Shown here one piece after another: positions 24,333 to 33,037 of a DNA stretch of 64,000 nucleotides. This DNA comes from an uncultured Collinsella sp. (GTDB lineage Bacteria > Actinomycetota > Coriobacteriia > Coriobacteriales > Coriobacteriaceae): NCBI GenBank assembly GCA_958443615.1, contig CAUCLI010000002.1:62001-126000 (forward strand). Direction: 5' to 3'. Under the pieces are notes generated by a model. That model worked only from the letters and a program-made list of their open reading frames with translations. It did not search any database and had not been told where the DNA came from. The first letter of the stretch is position 1. Each line of letters opens with the position of its first letter. Position numbers and translations under genes: made by a program.

Positions 24333-25016
24333 TTACTCAGAACCGACGACCCGATTCCAGTCCGCCTCGAACGCGGCGATGCCCGCGTCGGTCAGGGGAT
24401 GGCGGAGGCACTTCTTGAGCGTCTTCATGGGAACGGTCGCGATATCGGCTCCGAGAAGGGCGGCCTGCACCACATGGTTCGCCGTTCGCACCGAGGCGGT
24501 GATGATCTCGACCACGCCATCGGGGTTCTTGTCCGACCAATCGTAATTCTTGATGCACGTGATGACGTCCGCGAGCTGGGAAATGCCATCGAGGGCGATG
24601 TCGTCGTACCGGCCCACGAACGGCGAGATGTAGCGGGCGCCGGCGTTGGCGGCAAGCAGCGCTTGGGTCGCCGAGAACACGAGCGTCATGTTCACACGGA
24701 TGCCCTCGTCCGCCAGGGCGCGGCACGCGGCCAGTCCCGCCTCGCAAATGGGCAGCTTGATGACGATGTTCGGGGCGAGTGCGGCCAGACGGAGCCCATC
24801 CGCCACCATCTCCTCGACCGTCGTCGCGGTAGTTTCGGCCGATACGGGCAGCCCCTTGCAAAGCTCGGCGATCTTTTGCATATGAGGCTCAAAATCAACG
24901 AGCCTGCCGCCGGTCTTGGCGTACAGGCTCGGATTGGTGGTCACCCCCGCGAGACAGCCCCAGCTTTTCGCCTCGGCTATCTCGTCAAGATCTGCGGTGT
25001 CGATGAAGAACTTCAA
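24333..25016 (-). CDS. tal: Transaldolase, small (TalC/FSA) type
   Basis: This 227-residue enzyme belongs to the short transaldolase/fructose-6-phosphate aldolase group. It begins KFFIDTADLDEIAEAKSWGCLAGVTTNPSL, and the Schiff-base lysine lies in NIVIKLP. It has the ISPFVGRYDD and TASVRTANHV segments. It would transfer dihydroxyacetone units in the pentose phosphate pathway, next to the transketolase genes. Start: a TTG at 25016 preceded by AAAGGGG gives the family-typical N-terminus; longer frames add unrelated sequence. Confidence 0.93.
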   Translation of the reverse strand: MKFFIDTADLDEIAEAKSWGCLAGVTTNPSLYAKTGGRLVDFEPHMQKIAELCKGLPVSAETTATTVEEMVADGLRLAALAPNIVIKLPICEAGLAACRALADEGIRVNMTLVFSATQALLAANAGARYISPFVGRYDDIALDGISQLADVITCIKNYDWSDKNPDGVVEIITASVRTANHVVQAALLGADIATVPMKTLKKCLRHPLTDAGIAAFEADWNRVVGSE

Positions 25017-25235
25017 GGCTGCCCCTTTCTCATGATGGCCATGGAGCCAGTATATGCAGGGACGCAGCGTGTCGGGCGGCGCGCCGCCGAGTTCTTCGGG
25101 CTGAAACGTGTTAGCCCCCAACCAGCGGTACGAACCCCCGCGCGGGCGGTATGGGGCTCGCACGCTCTTGGGGTCGGGCGCCGCACGCGGTCGATCTGCC
25201 GACGCCGACTCCCACCCCCGTCTACACCTCTTCGT

Positions 25236-26663
25236 CTACACCTCTATTTTCTCCTGGACGGGAAAATGCACCGTGATCGTGGTGCCCTGACCGAGCTCGC
25301 TGTCGAGTTCGATGCGGGCGCCATGATAGGAGGCGGCGTGCTTCACGATCGCCAAGCCGAGGCCCGTGCCCCCGCGCGCCTTGGAACGGCTCTTGTCCAC
25401 GCGGTAAAAACGCTCGAAGATCTTGCCCTGCTCCTCGGGGGCTATGCCGATGCCCGTATCCGCGACGCGGATGAACGGGGTGGGAAGCCCCTCACCGGGA
25501 AGGTCCTCCATGCCGCACGACAACGTCACCGTGCCGCCCGGGTGGTTGTAGCGGATGGCATTGCTCGCGAGGTTGTACGCGAGCTCGTCGATCAGGCGCG
25601 GAACCCCCGTCACCATCGCCGGCTCGCAGCTCACGACCAGCTGTATCTCGGCGCGCGCGGCGACCTGCTCCAAGCGCTGGGCGATCCCCTCCAAGGTGAG
25701 TGGGACGTCGATGGGCTCACGCGCGCCCAAGGCGGCCGCCGCGGACTCCCCCTCCGAGCGCTCCGCCTCATCGAGGTTCGACAGGGTGAGGATGTCATTC
25801 ACCAGCGAGGTGAGGCGGCCCGCCTCGCTGTAGATCCGGCGACCGAAATCACGCAGGTCCGCCTCGTCGGTGACGAGCCCGTTGGCGATGAGCTCCGCAT
25901 ACCCGGAAACCGTGGTCAGCGGGGTCTTGAGCTCATGCGTGATGTTGGCGGTGAACTCGCGGCGCATGCGATCGTTATCGGCCAGCACCCGCATCTGGCG
26001 CTTCAGCTCCTGGCGCTGGCTCTCGATACGCTCCAACATGGGCTCCATCTCGGAATAGGCGTTCTGGACATTGCGGCGCGGATGGTCGAGGTCGACCTCG
26101 AGCAGGGGTTCGATGATGCGATGAGATTCGCGGCGGGCGACGACGACGGCCACCAGCACCCCGCCGATGACCATCAGCGCCACGGGGGCGGCGAGCGTGC
26201 CCAAGATCGCCAGATAGCCGGCCTCCCCCTCGGCGAGTCGGACGACGCTGCCGTCGGCGAGACGGACCGCCTGGTACAACATGACCTCACCCAGCGTTGA
26301 GCTCGAGCGCTCGGCGGAGCCGCTGCCCTTGGCGACCGCCTGCTCGATCTCGGGCCGGTCGGCGTGGTCCTCCATCTTGCTCGCATCGGTATCGCTGTCG
26401 TACAAGACGTCGCCGTCGGCGTCCACGAGCGTCACGCGGGTGTTCTCCAGGCGGAGGCGGCGGAGCATGGTCAGATGGCTGGGCGCGCTGTTGAGCGCGG
26501 AAGCGACCACGCGCGCCTCGTCGGCGAGCTCGGCGCTCGTGGCGTGCACGAGGCGCTGCTGCACGATGAGCGTCAACGCGAGGGCGAACACGACGATGGT
26601 CGTGAGGGACATTCCGAGAATGGTCGCGAACACGCGCCTCGAAAGCGACTGGCGGCTGCTCAT
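25236..26663 (-). CDS. phoR: Sensor histidine kinase, PhoR type
   Basis: This 475-residue membrane kinase has two transmembrane helices (about 12-34 and 158-180) flanking an extracytoplasmic sensor domain, then a linker, the H-box (NITHELKTPLTTVSGY) and the ATPase domain with the N-box region, ADTGIGI and GGTGLGLAIV. Its ATG overlaps the phoB stop, so the two are coupled. With pstB two genes upstream, the most likely signal is phosphate, sensed through PstB or the Pst system. Confidence 0.85.
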   Translation of the reverse strand: MSSRQSLSRRVFATILGMSLTTIVVFALALTLIVQQRLVHATSAELADEARVVASALNSAPSHLTMLRRLRLENTRVTLVDADGDVLYDSDTDASKMEDHADRPEIEQAVAKGSGSAERSSSTLGEVMLYQAVRLADGSVVRLAEGEAGYLAILGTLAAPVALMVIGGVLVAVVVARRESHRIIEPLLEVDLDHPRRNVQNAYSEMEPMLERIESQRQELKRQMRVLADNDRMRREFTANITHELKTPLTTVSGYAELIANGLVTDEADLRDFGRRIYSEAGRLTSLVNDILTLSNLDEAERSEGESAAAALGAREPIDVPLTLEGIAQRLEQVAARAEIQLVVSCEPAMVTGVPRLIDELAYNLASNAIRYNHPGGTVTLSCGMEDLPGEGLPTPFIRVADTGIGIAPEEQGKIFERFYRVDKSRSKARGGTGLGLAIVKHAASYHGARIELDSELGQGTTITVHFPVQEKIEV

Positions 26664-27373
26664 TCGCCGGAATCCGCGGACGCGTCATCGGCCGCGGCGC
26701 GATCGACCAATCGGTACCCCACGCCGCGGACCGTCTCGATGCGGTCGGCATGCGCGCCGAGCTTCTGACGCAGGGTCTGGACGTGCACGTCGACGGTGCG
26801 GGAGCCGCCGTCGAAGTCCCAGCCCCATACGCTCTGCAGCAGGGACTCACGGGTAAAGACCACGCCGGGCTTGCGCATGAGGTACTCGAGCAGGTCGAAC
26901 TCGCGCAGGGTGAGCTTGAGCTCGCGCCCCTCCACGCGAACCTCGCGATGGCTGGGGGAGAGCTCGATGCCGCCCACGCTCAGCATCTCGGGCGCAGGGC
27001 GGTTCATCATGCCTCCTCGGCGCAGCAGCGCTCGGCAACGGCTCGTGAGCTCCATGAGGGAGAACGGCTTGGCGAGGTAGTCGTCAGCGCCGCCGTCGAG
27101 GGCGACGACCTTGTCGAGCTCGGAATCCTTGGCGGTGAGCATCATGATCGGCACCGTCGCGGTCGCCTGGTCGGCGCGGAGGCGGCGCATGATCTCGAGA
27201 CCGTCGGTATCGGGCAGCATGATGTCGAGGAGCACGGCATCGGGCACGCGGCGGGCGACGGCGGCCTTGAACTCGCTGTCGCAGCTGAAGCCCTCGGCCT
27301 CGATGCCCTGCTGACGCAAGGCATACAGGGTGAGGCCCCTGATGTTGTCATCGTCTTCGACGTAGTAAATCAT
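26660..27373 (-). CDS. phoB: Response regulator, PhoB/OmpR type
   Basis: This 237-residue regulator has a receiver domain with acidic pocket EDDD, phospho-acceptor Asp in LLDIMLPDTDG (about 50) and Lys in AKPF, followed by an OmpR-type winged helix (LKLTLREFDLLEYLM, VDVHVQTLRQKLG, RGVGYRL). It likely activates phosphate-starvation genes, including pstB just upstream, which has a Pho-box-like repeat. phoR follows with a 4-base overlap. Confidence 0.87.
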   Translation of the reverse strand: MIYYVEDDDNIRGLTLYALRQQGIEAEGFSCDSEFKAAVARRVPDAVLLDIMLPDTDGLEIMRRLRADQATATVPIMMLTAKDSELDKVVALDGGADDYLAKPFSLMELTSRCRALLRRGGMMNRPAPEMLSVGGIELSPSHREVRVEGRELKLTLREFDLLEYLMRKPGVVFTRESLLQSVWGWDFDGGSRTVDVHVQTLRQKLGAHADRIETVRGVGYRLVDRAAADDASADSGE

Positions 27374-27445
27374 GCGGATGGTACCTCCTCGGCCGTTTCG
27401 TAAATTCTACCCGCTGCGATGCGGGTCGAGCGGATGATCCTCCGC

Positions 27446-28318
27446 CTAACCGAAGCGGCCGGTGAGATAGTCGGCGGTGCGCTGATCGCGGGGCGCTTTG
27501 AACATCTGCGCGGTGGGGGCGTGCTCCACGAGCTCGCCGAGCAGGAAGAACGCCACCGAGTCGGAGATACGTGCCGCCTGCTGCATGTTGTGCGTCACGA
27601 CGACGAGCGTGTAATCGCGCTTGAGCTCCATGGCGAGCTGTTCGACCTGGACCGTGGAGATCGGATCGAGGGCGGACGTGGGCTCGTCCATGAGCAGGAC
27701 CTCCGGCTGAACGGCAATCGCACGGGCGATGCACAGGCGCTGCTGCTGACCGCCGGACAGGCTCAGGCCGGATTCCTTGAGCTTGTCCTTGACCTCGTCC
27801 CACAGGGCGGCACGGCGCAGGGAGTCCTCGACGAGCTCGTCGAGCTCGCCGCGGCTCTTGACGCCGGCGCCACGGGGACCGTAGGCGACGTTGTCGTAAA
27901 TGCTCATGGGAAACGGATTGGGGTGCTGGAACACCATGCCGACGCGCTGACGGAGCAGCGTCGTGTTGTAATCGGCGTAGATGTCGCGCCCGTCGAGCTT
28001 GATGGAGCCCTCGACGCGGCAGTCCTTCACGTAGTCGTTCATGCGGTTCAAGCAACGCAGGAGCGTTGACTTGCCGCAGCCGGACGGCCCGATGAACGAG
28101 GTGATCTCGCGCTCGGGGATATCGATCGACACGTCCTTGAGCGCATGGTGATCGCCGTAATACAGGTTCACGTTCTCAACAGAGATGCGCGTCTCGTGCA
28201 CGGGAGCCGCTTGCTCCATGCCAGCCTGCTCGAACGCGGCGCCGCCCATCTCGCGCGCCGAGGCCTCCTCGGCAGCGCGGGCCATAGCGCGGGCGCTTTC
28301 CTCAGACGTACGATCCAC
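27446..28318 (-). CDS. pstB: Phosphate ABC transporter ATP-binding protein
   Basis: This 290-residue ATPase has Walker A GPSGCGKST, Q-loop, the ABC signature LSGGQQQR, Walker B VLLMDEPTSALDP and switch histidine (VVVTHN). The sequence LNRMNDYVKDCRVEG and HPNPFPMSIYDNVAYGPR are typical of PstB. An N-terminal extension of about 40 residues rich in Ala/Glu precedes the domain. The GTG start follows AGGAGG. There is no pstS, pstC, pstA or phoU next to it: a two-component system lies beyond the upstream gap and phoB follows. Its permease must be encoded elsewhere. Confidence 0.93.
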   Translation of the reverse strand: MDRTSEESARAMARAAEEASAREMGGAAFEQAGMEQAAPVHETRISVENVNLYYGDHHALKDVSIDIPEREITSFIGPSGCGKSTLLRCLNRMNDYVKDCRVEGSIKLDGRDIYADYNTTLLRQRVGMVFQHPNPFPMSIYDNVAYGPRGAGVKSRGELDELVEDSLRRAALWDEVKDKLKESGLSLSGGQQQRLCIARAIAVQPEVLLMDEPTSALDPISTVQVEQLAMELKRDYTLVVVTHNMQQAARISDSVAFFLLGELVEHAPTAQMFKAPRDQRTADYLTGRFG

Positions 28319-28355
28319 CTAGTTCCTCCTCATCATGAACGTCATAGCGCCCAGA

Positions 28356-28410
28356 ATGATACGGAACCCTGTTCATAGGCGGGAAAGACCTCTGTAAGGA
28401 ACCTGTAAGG
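28356..28410 (-). promoter_or_regulatory. pstB promoter with Pho-box-like direct repeat
   Basis: On the minus strand TTACAG-N5-TTACAG (11-bp period, within 28392-28410) precedes a -10 TATCAT (28356-28361). Pho boxes bound by PhoB/PhoP regulators are 11-bp-spaced direct repeats, and the Bacillus form is TTAACA-N5-TTAACA. The position and the neighbouring phoBR genes fit PhoB control. Confidence 0.6.
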
Positions 28411-28463
28411 CATCCCTTTGACGATGGGGGCCAGTCGCGTGAGGCCAAAACCCGGATGTCAGC

Positions 28464-28599
28464 GAGCTTTTTCGTACTGTTTTCCGGTTTCGCAGATCAC
28501 AGCGCCGTCATGCGGCGAGAAACGTCGGTAAAACCGCAGGTCGCGATAGGGCACGAATAAGCCTACTCCGAAAAACCCGGAACTTGTACGAAAAACCTC
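28464..28599. repeat. 136-bp element with imperfect terminal inverted repeats
   Basis: The left end reads GAGCTTTTTCGTAC then TTTTCCGG after two bases; the reverse complement of the right end reads GAGGTTTTTCGTAC then GTTCCGG after two bases. The arms share a 10-bp uninterrupted core TTTTTCGTAC and pair over about 23 bases. An internal hairpin CGCCG-TCATG-CGGCG lies near the centre. RNA from either strand would fold into one long hairpin. It carries no transposase and resembles a miniature inverted-repeat element. Confidence 0.6.
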
Positions 28600-28708
28600 T
28601 TTAACCTCGCCATCGCCTCCGGCGGCGACGTCGTCGCCGCCCGCTCGCCTCGACGCCGCCGATATCGCTCGTCTGCCCAAGCCTTTGCGAACGGCTTCGG
28701 CGTCGCTT

Positions 28709-30133
28709 CTAACCAGGCAACACGATGGTGAAGACCGTGCACTCCGGTGTCGACTCGCACGAGATGCTTCCACCGTGAGCGGTGACGATCTCCCTCGCGA
28801 TGGCGAGGCCGAGGCCGGCGCCGCCGCGATTCGTCGCGCGCGCCGCGTCCAGACGGTAAAACTTCTCGAAGATCGTCCCGAGCTTGGCGGCGGGAATCGG
28901 ATCGCCCTGATTCTCGAAGCGCACGGTGACGGACCCGCCCTCGCGTTCCGCCAAGATGCGGATGGTCGAACCCTCGTAGCTGTACGCGATGGCGTTTTTC
29001 ATCACGTTGTTGAAGACGCGCGCCATCTTGTCTCCGTCGATGAGAACCGTGAGGCTCGTCGGAGCATCCACCTCGACACACTTGCCCTGCTCGGCCAAAG
29101 TCGGGTAGAACTCATCGGCCACCTGGGCGAGAAGCAGCGTAAGATCGACGTAACCGCGCGTGAGAACGATGTCATGGAAATCGAAGCGTGTGATATCGAA
29201 GAACTCCTCGATGAGAGCGTCGAGGCGATGGGCCTTGTCCAAGGCGATTCCCGTGAAGCGGGAACGCTGCTCGACCGGGAGATCGGAGGCCTCCTCCAGC
29301 AGCGACAGATAGCCCACCACGCTGGCGAGCGGCGTCTTGAGATCGTGCGCGAGGTAGGTGACGAGGTCATCTTTGCGGCGCGCCTCGTCGCGCAGGGCGT
29401 CGGCCGTCTGGCGCTCTCGATCGCGCACACGGCTGATCGCGCCCTCGACCTCGAGATACGTTCCATCAAGGTTGTCCACGTCCTGCGGGTTGTCGATAAG
29501 GCGGTCCACGATATGGCCCGCGATCACGCGGTCCGCGACCGCCTGGCCTCGATCGTATCCCACGTAATAAAGCGCCCGACCCGCGAAAAAGACGCCACAC
29601 ACTGCGAGCGCGAGCAGGAAACCGCAGAACATGAACAGGTAGTCGATGTCGACGAACAGGGGGCGCATGCGCGCCGTGAGCAGGGAACCGAGGAAAATGA
29701 CGAAAAACCATGCCGAACCGCCGAGCGTCACGGCCCGACGGACGGTGAGGAACCGGTCGGTGAGCATATAGCCGACAACGACCGCGATGAGGAACGCCAC
29801 GAAGCTCTCGCGCGCAATGACTGCAAACGCGAGCAGGACCAGCACGATAATGGACAGCAACCTGCTGTCGAGAAGGCCGCGCAGGCGGTCGAGCAGCTCG
29901 TCGATCGAGGCGTTCGCAGTGGTGAAGGCACGGCCCGCATCACGATCCTGGGCGATATCGGGCGCGGAACTCAGGTGCTGTGCGAACTCGGACGAGGCAC
30001 GATCCCAAAATGCGATGCGATCGCGATCGTCAACCTCGCGGCCACCGGAGGCTGCGGGATCGTTGGGAAGCCCCGTCACGGGATTGACCGGCGCATGCGC
30101 CCGGCGCTCGGTTTTCTTTCTATCGCCCCACAT
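28709..30133 (-). CDS. Sensor histidine kinase, VanS-like
   Basis: This 474-residue kinase begins with about 85 cytoplasmic residues and has four to five hydrophobic segments (about 90-210), an H-box YLAHDLKTPLASVVGYLSLL, and a dimerisation helix with LIEEFFDITRF, which is typical of the VanS group. The ATPase domain has the N-box NNVMKNAI, a GSVTVRFENQG variant of the G1 region and GGAGLGLAIA. The G1 box lacks the usual DxGxG (ENQGDPI instead), as in several VanS proteins. It follows its response regulator by 45 bases. Confidence 0.85.
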   Translation of the reverse strand: MWGDRKKTERRAHAPVNPVTGLPNDPAASGGREVDDRDRIAFWDRASSEFAQHLSSAPDIAQDRDAGRAFTTANASIDELLDRLRGLLDSRLLSIIVLVLLAFAVIARESFVAFLIAVVVGYMLTDRFLTVRRAVTLGGSAWFFVIFLGSLLTARMRPLFVDIDYLFMFCGFLLALAVCGVFFAGRALYYVGYDRGQAVADRVIAGHIVDRLIDNPQDVDNLDGTYLEVEGAISRVRDRERQTADALRDEARRKDDLVTYLAHDLKTPLASVVGYLSLLEEASDLPVEQRSRFTGIALDKAHRLDALIEEFFDITRFDFHDIVLTRGYVDLTLLLAQVADEFYPTLAEQGKCVEVDAPTSLTVLIDGDKMARVFNNVMKNAIAYSYEGSTIRILAEREGGSVTVRFENQGDPIPAAKLGTIFEKFYRLDAARATNRGGAGLGLAIAREIVTAHGGSISCESTPECTVFTIVLPG

Positions 30134-30178
30134 GGGACCTCGCTCTCAACCGCATCGACATGGCCCGACTCCGGCGCA

Positions 30179-30892
30179 TCATTTCTCGATGGTGTACCCG
30201 ACGCCCCAGATGTTCTTGATGAAGCGCGGGTTCTGGGCGTCGTCGCCCAGCTTCTCGCGCAGGTGGCGGATGTGCACCATGACGGTGTTGTTTGATCCGG
30301 CCATGAACTCCTCGTCCCACACGGCGCGGAAAAGTTCCTCGACCGGAACCACGCACCCGCGGTGCTCGGCGAGATACAGCAGGATCGAATACTCGAGCGG
30401 AGTGCAACGGACGGACTTCTCATCCACCGTCACCGTGCGGGCGTCGCGATTGATCTCCAAGCCGTTGAAAGAGATGATCGGACCCGTGTCCTCGGCTGCC
30501 ACCGCTTGCTCACGGCTTCCGTACCTCGTGTACCTGCGGAGCTGTGCCTTGCAGCGCGCCACGAGCTCAAGCGGGCGGAAGGGCTTCACCATGTAATCGT
30601 CCGCTCCCAGCGACAGCCCCTCGATTTTATCGGACTGGCTGTCACGAGCAGTGAGCATGATCACCGGGTAGGTTCGCTCCGAGCGAATGGTGCGGAGCAA
30701 CTCGAAACCGTCCACGTCGGGCAGCATGATATCGAGCACCGCGAGGTCGAACTCATGCTCGAGGATGAGCCTCGCGGCGTCGGCGCCCGTATACGCCAAT
30801 GTGACATCGAATCCCTCGTTGCGCAGGTAGATGCCGACAAGGTCGGTGATGGTCCGCTCGTCGTCGACGACGAGGATGCGAGGCGTTTCCAC
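30179..30892 (-). CDS. Response regulator, VanR-like (OmpR family)
   Basis: This 237-residue regulator has an acidic pocket DDE, phospho-acceptor Asp in AVLDIMLPDVDG, Lys in VKPFRP and a winged-helix DNA-binding domain (CTPLEYSILLYLAEH, NTVMVHIRHLREKLGDD, IWGVGYTIEK) close to VanR. The GTG at 30892 is preferred because GGAAAGGAG precedes it by 6 bases. It is divergent from a D-Ala-D-Ala carboxypeptidase gene, a likely target. I see no vanH, vanA or vanX ligase cluster, so vancomycin resistance is not implied. Confidence 0.87.
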   Translation of the reverse strand: METPRILVVDDERTITDLVGIYLRNEGFDVTLAYTGADAARLILEHEFDLAVLDIMLPDVDGFELLRTIRSERTYPVIMLTARDSQSDKIEGLSLGADDYMVKPFRPLELVARCKAQLRRYTRYGSREQAVAAEDTGPIISFNGLEINRDARTVTVDEKSVRCTPLEYSILLYLAEHRGCVVPVEELFRAVWDEEFMAGSNNTVMVHIRHLREKLGDDAQNPRFIKNIWGVGYTIEK

Positions 30893-31271
30893 GGCATGCT
30901 CCTTTCCATTCCGTCCATTATCGCGAAAAGGCAACGCCGACGCACCTCCTGATAAACGCATTAAGCATATGCTAAGAACTCACTCGTCGAGGTTTTGGTC
31001 ACGATGTCGCTTCATACAGTTATTCTCCATATAAAAACGGGCTTCAGACTCTCAGAAGGGGCTCCGAAAACCCGCGAAAGCCACTTGTCGCTCCATTTTC
31101 AGCGTTTCACCTTTCAGATTGACGCCAAGTACCGCCCCTACTCCGTCTCAAATACTGTATGAGTTATATTTTTGACCACAATCGGAATGACCGATATACC
31201 AGCTGGCGCGAAACAGAGCCCAACCGTCGCGAAGCGTATACTTCACTCAGTTCACCAGACAGAAGGAACGC
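30893..31271. other. Divergent regulatory region, VanR-like gene and carboxypeptidase gene
   Basis: This 379-base gap holds the promoters of both divergent units. The carboxypeptidase promoter is clear (31150-31200). The VanR-side promoter is not obvious. No gene is supported in it. Confidence 0.6.
31150..31200 (+). promoter_or_regulatory. Promoter of the carboxypeptidase gene (conserved element, copy B)
   Basis: TTGACC (31172-31177) and TATACC (31195-31200) are exactly 17 bases apart. A 5-5-5 palindrome ATCGGAATGACCGAT (31181-31195) lies in the spacer. The upstream half (AAATACTGTATGAG) and the -35 region match copy A at 21232-21282. Confidence 0.65.
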
Positions 31272-32621
31272 ATGAACAAGATACTATCAGCCATCCCCAG
31301 GGCGGCTCTCGCTGTAGCATTCATCCTGCTCGCATGCCCCGTCGAGCACGCACATGCCACCGCCCTCGCAAGCGACGTCGTCTTGGGAACTTCGGCGCAG
31401 GAACGCGGAATCGCCCTCGAGGAGATGCCCGACATCGGGGCGACCCATGCTATCATCATGCGCCCAGATGGCACCGTGTATTTTGAACGCGAAGCCGACG
31501 CCCCCATCAAGATTGCGTCGACCACCAAGGTCATGACGGCCCTCATAGCCATCGAGCACAGCAACGCGAGCGACATCGTGACGGTCGACCACGCCGCCGC
31601 AACCGTCGGCGAGGCATGCGTGGGGCTCAAAGAGGGAGACACCCTCACCATGGAAGAGGCGCTCACCGGCCTCATGGTGATGAGCGGCAACGATGTCGCG
31701 ACCGCCATCGCCAACACGGTCGGCGCCAGAATCGACCCATCAAGCCCCGACCCATACGGGACCTTCATCAAAGCCATGAACGACCGCGCCGTTGAACTCG
31801 GGTGCTCCGACACGCTGTTCGAAAACGCCCACGGCCTCGACTTCGGGGCATGGACCGGGCAATTGCACAGCACCGCGCGGGACGTCATGCGCATATGGGC
31901 AGAGGGCATGAAGAACGATCGGTTCCGCGCAGTCGCGTGCAGCGGCGCCACCGAGATACACATCACCTCCGCCGACGGATCGTCGCGCACCCAACCGCTC
32001 ATCGTGCGCAACAAGATCCTTGGGCAAGAAGGCAACCTCGGCGGCAAGACGGGCAGCACATACGAGGCGGGCGAGTGCTTCGTGTGCGCGTTCTCACGCG
32101 AACCGGAGGGCGAAGTCTATATCGCCCTGTTCGGGGCAGACGGCGACGACGCCCGCTTCCAGGACACGATCACCCTGGCAAATTGGTACTACGGGCATTT
32201 CGCAGACCTGCCGCTTGCGACCACGCCCAAGACCCTGGGAGGAATCCCTCTTGCGGCCGAGGCGTCGTGTGTCGACTGGACCGACAAGCTCATGGACCTC
32301 GGATTCGCCGACGCAACCGCGACCGCGCGCATCTTCACACTCGCCGGAGATGTCAAACAGAAAATCGAGGTCGAAGATCTCTCCGGCAGCCGCGAAAAGG
32401 GGACGGTCGCAGGCAAAGTCTCCTACGCGCAGGACGGGACCGACGTGGGCTCCGTCCAGCTTGTGACGCTCGACTCGCTTGAATCACCCAACATCGTCGA
32501 ATGGCTCGTGGTCCAACTCGACCGCGTCGTTCGATTCTTCGAGGGGAAGCCGCGCACAGCGGAGCAGCGTGTATACGCCACCATGCCGGACCCGCTCACG
32601 CTCGACGGTTGGGGTGCATAA
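31272..32621 (+). CDS. Serine-type D-Ala-D-Ala carboxypeptidase (PBP5/DacF family)
   Basis: This 449-residue exported protein has a signal peptide (about 1-31), then the penicillin-binding catalytic domain with S83-T-T-K86, S138-G-N140 and K259-T-G261. It would trim the terminal D-Ala from peptidoglycan stem peptides outside the membrane. After residue 290 comes a beta-rich PBP5-like C-terminal domain and a possible amphipathic anchor (NIVEWLVVQLDRVVRFFEG). AGAAGGAA precedes the ATG. It is alone on the plus strand and divergent from VanRS-like genes, which probably regulate it. Confidence 0.9.
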   Translation: MNKILSAIPRAALAVAFILLACPVEHAHATALASDVVLGTSAQERGIALEEMPDIGATHAIIMRPDGTVYFEREADAPIKIASTTKVMTALIAIEHSNASDIVTVDHAAATVGEACVGLKEGDTLTMEEALTGLMVMSGNDVATAIANTVGARIDPSSPDPYGTFIKAMNDRAVELGCSDTLFENAHGLDFGAWTGQLHSTARDVMRIWAEGMKNDRFRAVACSGATEIHITSADGSSRTQPLIVRNKILGQEGNLGGKTGSTYEAGECFVCAFSREPEGEVYIALFGADGDDARFQDTITLANWYYGHFADLPLATTPKTLGGIPLAAEASCVDWTDKLMDLGFADATATARIFTLAGDVKQKIEVEDLSGSREKGTVAGKVSYAQDGTDVGSVQLVTLDSLESPNIVEWLVVQLDRVVRFFEGKPRTAEQRVYATMPDPLTLDGWGA

Positions 32622-32677
32622 CACCGCACTTCGCCCGGCGCCTGATCCCAGCCGCACCCATTCCCTGCAGGCGCGAG

Positions 32678-33037
32678 CTACTCGCCGCGCTGCTCGCGCG
32701 TGAGCTTCTTCGCCTGATGCCGGGAAATGAACCACGTGGCGAACGTGGCGATGAACAGCAGCGTCGTGGCGATGCTCGCAAACGACTCCAACTCGGGGCT
32801 GCCCAAGTAGACACCGAGCCGCGAGACCATGAACGCAAAGACGGTCGCCGCAAGCAACCCATAGGCGACGTGAGCGAGCGGCAGGGCCGCATGAATGTCC
32901 CGGTCGATCGGTGCGGGACCCTGCACCGCCTCGCGGCGGGCGCGAAGTTCGCGGGCGGCGTTCATGGCGCGCTCGTCCTCAGCCTCGAGCTCGGCGAGCT
33001 CCTCGGGCGTCATATCGCGCTTCGATCTCCTACTCAT
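32678..33037 (-). CDS. Small two-helix membrane protein of unknown function
   Basis: This 119-residue protein has a charged N-terminus (SRRSKRDMTPEELAELEAEDER), two hydrophobic helices (about 50-70 and 85-105) and a basic end (RHQAKKLTREQRGE). The ATG at 33037 follows GGAGGTTGCC and overlaps the tatD 3' end by 8 bases, so it is coupled to tatD. I do not recognise the family. Confidence 0.75.
   Translation of the reverse strand: MSRRSKRDMTPEELAELEAEDERAMNAARELRARREAVQGPAPIDRDIHAALPLAHVAYGLLAATVFAFMVSRLGVYLGSPELESFASIATTLLFIATFATWFISRHQAKKLTREQRGE

Larger units (their letters stand above)
28319..28708. other. Intergenic region between the VanS-like gene and pstB
   Basis: This 390-base gap has no supported gene. 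From left to right it contains the pstB leader and -10 box (28356-28361), the Pho-box-like repeat (28392-28410), a 136-base inverted-repeat-ended element (28464-28599) and a perfect GC-rich dyad of about 20 bases (28621-28641). A minus-strand frame of 104 codons crosses the element but lacks a ribosome-binding site. Confidence 0.7.

Noticed and set aside
28459..28773. 104-codon minus-strand gene crossing the 136-bp element
   Set aside because: It has no ribosome-binding site and overlaps the 3' end of the kinase gene; its C-terminal half is just the translation of the repeat element.
30179..32621. Vancomycin resistance cluster
   Set aside because: The regulators look VanRS-like, but there is no vanH, D-Ala-D-Lac ligase or VanX-type gene; the carboxypeptidase is an ordinary PBP5 type.
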